NCBI RefSeq assembly: GCF_040361275.1
Contig: NZ_APNH01000001.1
Coordinates: forward strand, 1,213,001-1,277,000
Direction of reading: 5' to 3'
Source: Salinisphaera sp. T31B1
Lineage (GTDB): Bacteria; Pseudomonadota; Gammaproteobacteria; Nevskiales; Salinisphaeraceae
DNA length: 64,000 bases
Positions 61,701 through 64,000 of this stretch are shown here, in pieces. The first letter of the stretch is position 1. Each line of letters starts with the position of its first letter. Under the pieces are notes generated by a model, which saw nothing but the letters and a program-made list of their open reading frames with translations, had not been told where the DNA came from and searched no databases. Both the position numbers and the translations under genes were made by a program.

Positions 61701-62587
61701 GCCTTGAGTGCGGGCAAAAGCGGGCGGTCGTCTTTGGTGTCGTCTACCGCGGTGAGTGCGAGGCGCGCATCGCCGCGGCGAATATCGCCGTCGGCCAGCC
61801 GTAGATCGATGCGGGCGGTCAGCCGACCGCCGCGCAGGCGTGAGGTCAGGCGTTCGTCCAGCCGCTCGTCGGCTCGGGCCAGCGCGGCCAGGCCCAGCCC
61901 ATCGACGGTCAGATGCAGCCTGCCGCGCTGTGGATCGGGCAGACGGCCAGTGAATTCGCCGCTCGTCCGTGCGTCGCCGAACCAGTCCGGGCCGGTGGCG
62001 GCGGCCTGCCAGCGAAGCCGGCCGTCCCGATCCCGCCAGCTCAGCGAGGCCGGGTTCAGGTGGGCCCGGCCCCCGGGCAGCCGCGGCGAGCGGACATCGA
62101 TATCGGCATCGTCGATTCTTGCCCGGGAAAGCACATCGCGCAATTGGGCGACGGCGTCCCAGTCCAGTGGTGGGTCGCCAGGGCGCGACCAGTGAACCAG
62201 CCGCGGCCGGCCGTTGTCGTCCAGCCGTACGGCAAGCTTCGGGCTGTCGATGGCCAGGCCTTCGGGCAGGCGGCGGCCGGCGATCAGCGCGCGATAGCCG
62301 AACTCCAGGCCCAGGTGTTCGGCCACCACGGCCGGCTGTTGCTGGCCGTGACGGGTCACGCTGACGTCGCGCAGCTGTAGTACCGGGCCACGCCAGCGCC
62401 AGCGCAATTCGATCGCGCCGATTTCGATATCGGCATCGATACGGTTGCCGATGCGCTCGGCCAGCGCGTTGCGATAAGCGGGCACGAAATGATCGATCAG
62501 GCGTACGCCACCGACCAGCAGGCCGGCCAGAATGACCACGCCGGCGAGCGTGATCACCAGTATGCGTTTGATCAGAAGGCGCGGCAT
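58757..62587 (-). CDS. yhdP: YhdP family AsmA-like envelope protein
   Basis: 1,276 residues, matching the usual 1,250-1,300. A single N-terminal anchor (ILVITLAGVVILAGLLVGGVRLIDHFVPAYR) precedes a very long beta-rich periplasmic domain (DUF3971 and AsmA-like C-terminus). The C-terminal segment SKIRMSGRIGLAARDYDERVTIMPKLGSG is highly typical. In E. coli YhdP, with TamB and YdbH, forms a groove that carries phospholipids to the outer membrane. It lies 92 bases downstream of rng. Confidence 0.95.
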   Translation of the reverse strand: MPRLLIKRILVITLAGVVILAGLLVGGVRLIDHFVPAYRNALAERIGNRIDADIEIGAIELRWRWRGPVLQLRDVSVTRHGQQQPAVVAEHLGLEFGYRALIAGRRLPEGLAIDSPKLAVRLDDNGRPRLVHWSRPGDPPLDWDAVAQLRDVLSRARIDDADIDVRSPRLPGGRAHLNPASLSWRDRDGRLRWQAAATGPDWFGDARTSGEFTGRLPDPQRGRLHLTVDGLGLAALARADERLDERLTSRLRGGRLTARIDLRLADGDIRRGDARLALTAVDDTKDDRPLLPALKANIEAVGPSADQPTSERVEGLRFVVRDLQGELPGLAQTRISGRIDPDRSALRMDVRHPPVEAVFARARRLFPRLADTHLSAEVDNLHLVAARARPLQLGFDFAGLTIDDARVSAGPVDGTYYQRDGHHELALHNGHGPLAVARYLRGELAVDDFDGALSWHRDDEDRWRIDARRLALTTGEASVEAAGSVILPATGAPIVDITGHASAPDVVRLLKRIPQADDLPNDRLRDWLGKAITAGRLTSADLAVSGSLERFPFAQPAEGERFHLALAGDGVDVDYKPGWPALEDARGTLTLDGDDLRVDVAEARMLDTAIGPATGRIANVREPVLMLDGGARRAPADRMLSFLVASPLRDKFARLVEAVKITGPADLALDLRIPLKPGLGEVDVKGQITAHGNTLRQAVLPGPIEDITGRLSFDGRGLNASGLKGRLLGVELNTHIQALANGRQRIVSEGTISLPDDAEALAHYLPRPWLRYGRGRTRARVAFDIARSGELSPVVMTSDLTGLALSLPDPLTKPAATPAPLKITVAPDARRIDVDYDQRLDVDLRLADGQPQRIQARVGDRAVTPPDVDGIWIGGHARSLDGIGWFNVVRTQLDEADAAAGATGSTSSLAFIGGDLTTDRLTLDNRYFESVQVRAQPTSAAPGWRVDFEGPNTQGQIIWAQPAHGRVGISGSLARLALKTRAPDAAPPVVDDSTVIWQGVSPDELPRLDIRVAQVVVDDTDFGHADIQASALPGGWQLDGFELSDGALTGRTTGRWLVDNGLTRANAETRLQGHGLARLMRTLGYVPTLRARTADVHARLAIAPNRAGLDLRALDGEVSLALDDGTLLSVEPGAARVLGLMNLYVLPRRLRLDFRDVVDEGMAFDSIRARFDLAHGNAYSDGVTIETPSSKIRMSGRIGLAARDYDERVTIMPKLGSGVAIASGVIGGPLVGAAVFAFQELFKKPIQKFSSIAYTLKGSWDDPTISEPSAEPSPEP

Positions 62588-62679
62588 GACAGGGGCTTAC
62601 GGCGTGGCGGCGGCATAGCGGAACCGGCCGGGCGCCCCATCGCGCGCGCCGCGCTTGTCCCGCGCGATGAGCTCACAGC

Positions 62680-64000
62680 TTACAGCACCACCAGATCGAA
62701 CTGCTCGGGCGTATAGAGGGATTCGGCCTGTAGACGCACGCCCAGGCCCGTGTCGCGGCAGACCGCGTGAAAGGCCTCGGCCAGCTCGTCGAGCAGCAGG
62801 CCGATGATGTCGGGAGCCGCCAGTATCAGCAGCTCGGTGGTGCCGTTGCTGCGCGCCAGCCGGGTCATTTCGCGGAACATGGCAAAGCAGACGGTTTCGC
62901 CGGTCTTGATGAAGCCGCGCCCGGCACAGGCCTCGCAATCGGCACACATCAGGTGCTGTAGCGAATCCCGGGTGCGTTTTCGAGTGACCTCGACCAGGCC
63001 CAGCGGCGAGATCGCGCCGACGGTGGTCTTGGCCGGGTCGGCATCGAGCGCGGCGGTGAGGGCGGCGAGCACCTGCTGCTTGTGATCGGCATCGACCATG
63101 TCGATGAAGTCGATGACGATGATGCCGCCGAGGTTGCGCAGCCGCAGCTGGCGGGCCACCGTATGCGCGGCTTCGATATTGGTGCGCAGTACGGTCTGTT
63201 CGAGGCTGCGCGTGCCGACATAGCCGCCGGTATTCACGTCGACCGTGACCATGGCCTCGGTCTGTTCGATGATGAGGAATCCGCCCGAGCGCAACGGCAC
63301 CTTGGGCTGCAGGGCACGCTCGATGGCGTCCTCGACCCCGTACTGGGAGAACAGCGGCACGTCCTTGGTGTAGTGCACGGCGCGATCGGTGAATTCCGGC
63401 GCGAAACGCCGCGTGAAGTGCTGCATCTCGCGCCAGGCATCGGCGTCGTCGATGGCGATCGAGGCCACGTCGGGGGTCAGCAGGTCGCGCAGCATGCGAA
63501 TCGGCAACGGCAGATCACCATAGAGCAGCGTGCGCGGCGCCACCGTCCGGCTCTGGGCCTGGATGTCGTGCCAGACCGTGGCAAGAAACCGCATGTCGGC
63601 GGCCAGCGCATGATGCGGCGCGCCGTCGCCGACCGTGCGCACGATGAAGCCGCCGGTCAGACCGAGTTCGGCGCGCAACCCCGAGACGCATTCGGACAGC
63701 CGATGACGTTCGTCCTCGTTTTCGATACGCGCCGACACCCCGATCCGCGGCGTGTAGGGCATATAGACCAGAAAACGGGAAGGGATGGCCAGGTCGGTGG
63801 TCAGCCGCGCGCCCTTGGTACCCATGGCGTCCTTGGCCACCTGCACGAGTACTCGATCGCCCTGGGACAGGCGGTTCTGTATGCGGGGGGTGACTTCCTC
63901 GGTCTCGGCCGGGCGCTTGACCATGTCCGATATCTGCAGAAACGCGGCGCGTTCCAGACCGATCTCGATAAATGCTGCCTGCATGCCCGCCAGTACACGC
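62680..64000 (-). CDS. rng: Ribonuclease G, 5' end outside window
   Basis: The frame is open to the window edge; the bases beyond the first Met (63984) encode RVLAG, giving the conserved RVL-x-GMQAAF. About 50 N-terminal residues are missing. The catalytic acids lie in GIIVIDFIDMVD and neighbouring segments. The zinc-link cysteines are in CADCEACAGRG. The window holds about 440 codons and the protein ends without a long RNase E tail, so it is RNase G. It matures 5' ends of 16S rRNA and degrades some messages. Confidence 0.95.
   Translation of the reverse strand, partial: RVLAGMQAAFIEIGLERAAFLQISDMVKRPAETEEVTPRIQNRLSQGDRVLVQVAKDAMGTKGARLTTDLAIPSRFLVYMPYTPRIGVSARIENEDERHRLSECVSGLRAELGLTGGFIVRTVGDGAPHHALAADMRFLATVWHDIQAQSRTVAPRTLLYGDLPLPIRMLRDLLTPDVASIAIDDADAWREMQHFTRRFAPEFTDRAVHYTKDVPLFSQYGVEDAIERALQPKVPLRSGGFLIIEQTEAMVTVDVNTGGYVGTRSLEQTVLRTNIEAAHTVARQLRLRNLGGIIVIDFIDMVDADHKQQVLAALTAALDADPAKTTVGAISPLGLVEVTRKRTRDSLQHLMCADCEACAGRGFIKTGETVCFAMFREMTRLARSNGTTELLILAAPDIIGLLLDELAEAFHAVCRDTGLGVRLQAESLYTPEQFDLVVL

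Overview
The window is about 65% G+C and almost fully coding. It reads as chromosome of a gammaproteobacterium. The clues are the gene orders tesA/ybbA-ybbP and rng-yhdP-nitrilase-tldD, sigma-32-type heat-shock promoters, and Gram-negative envelope genes such as TonB receptors, an RND pump and lipoproteins. Many proteins are rich in Asp and Glu, which would suit a marine or moderately halophilic species. A Salinisphaera-like organism is my guess, but the sequence does not prove it. I saw no rRNA, tRNA, CRISPR array, transposase or phage gene.

Layout, left to right. (1) 1-9.9 kb: the end of a Baeyer-Villiger monooxygenase, a PQQ-type sugar dehydrogenase, an hsp20 gene behind a sigma-32-like promoter, ybbA-ybbP divergent from tesA, an amidase and a secreted alpha/beta hydrolase. 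(2) 10-19.9 kb: a two-gene RND efflux unit, 950 bp of non-coding palindromic sequence, an old-yellow-enzyme reductase, two transporters and a phosphoesterase. (3) 20-24 kb: a TonB receptor with a copper-receptor-like plug motif, followed closely by a RegB/RegA redox two-component pair. (4) 24-35.2 kb: a compact six-gene minus-strand operon that I cannot match to any named system. It encodes four large paralogous exported proteins and two paralogous exported MORN/YwqK-repeat proteins. (5) 36-41.3 kb: an iron module with a siderophore receptor and a PepSY-flavodoxin-reductase fusion. Its upstream region has a Fur-box-like site, a perfect -10 and an early terminator, which together predict a roughly 89-nt Fur-controlled small RNA or attenuated leader. 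(6) 41.5-51.7 kb: small membrane and lipoprotein genes, a TraB-family protein, a DUF429 protein, a semialdehyde dehydrogenase, a zinc alcohol dehydrogenase, htpG behind a second sigma-32-like promoter, and a DUF2489 pair. (7) 51.8-64 kb: a minus-strand block of conserved chromosomal genes: gamma-glutamyltransferase, coaD-rsmD, tldD-GNAT, quinone oxidoreductase, nitrilase, yhdP and rng, the last cut by the window edge.

How the genes work together. Two separate heat-shock genes share a recognisable sigma-32 signature. The iron module couples outer-membrane ferric-siderophore import to reduction at the inner membrane. The RegBA pair carries both redox-sensing features of its family and sits behind a metal-type TonB receptor. 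The strongest candidate for an undescribed system is the 24,028-35,248 operon. Its genes are joined by three ATGA and one GTGA four-base overlaps, its products all carry N-terminal export or anchor signals, and it shows two rounds of within-operon duplication. Its function cannot be read from sequence alone.
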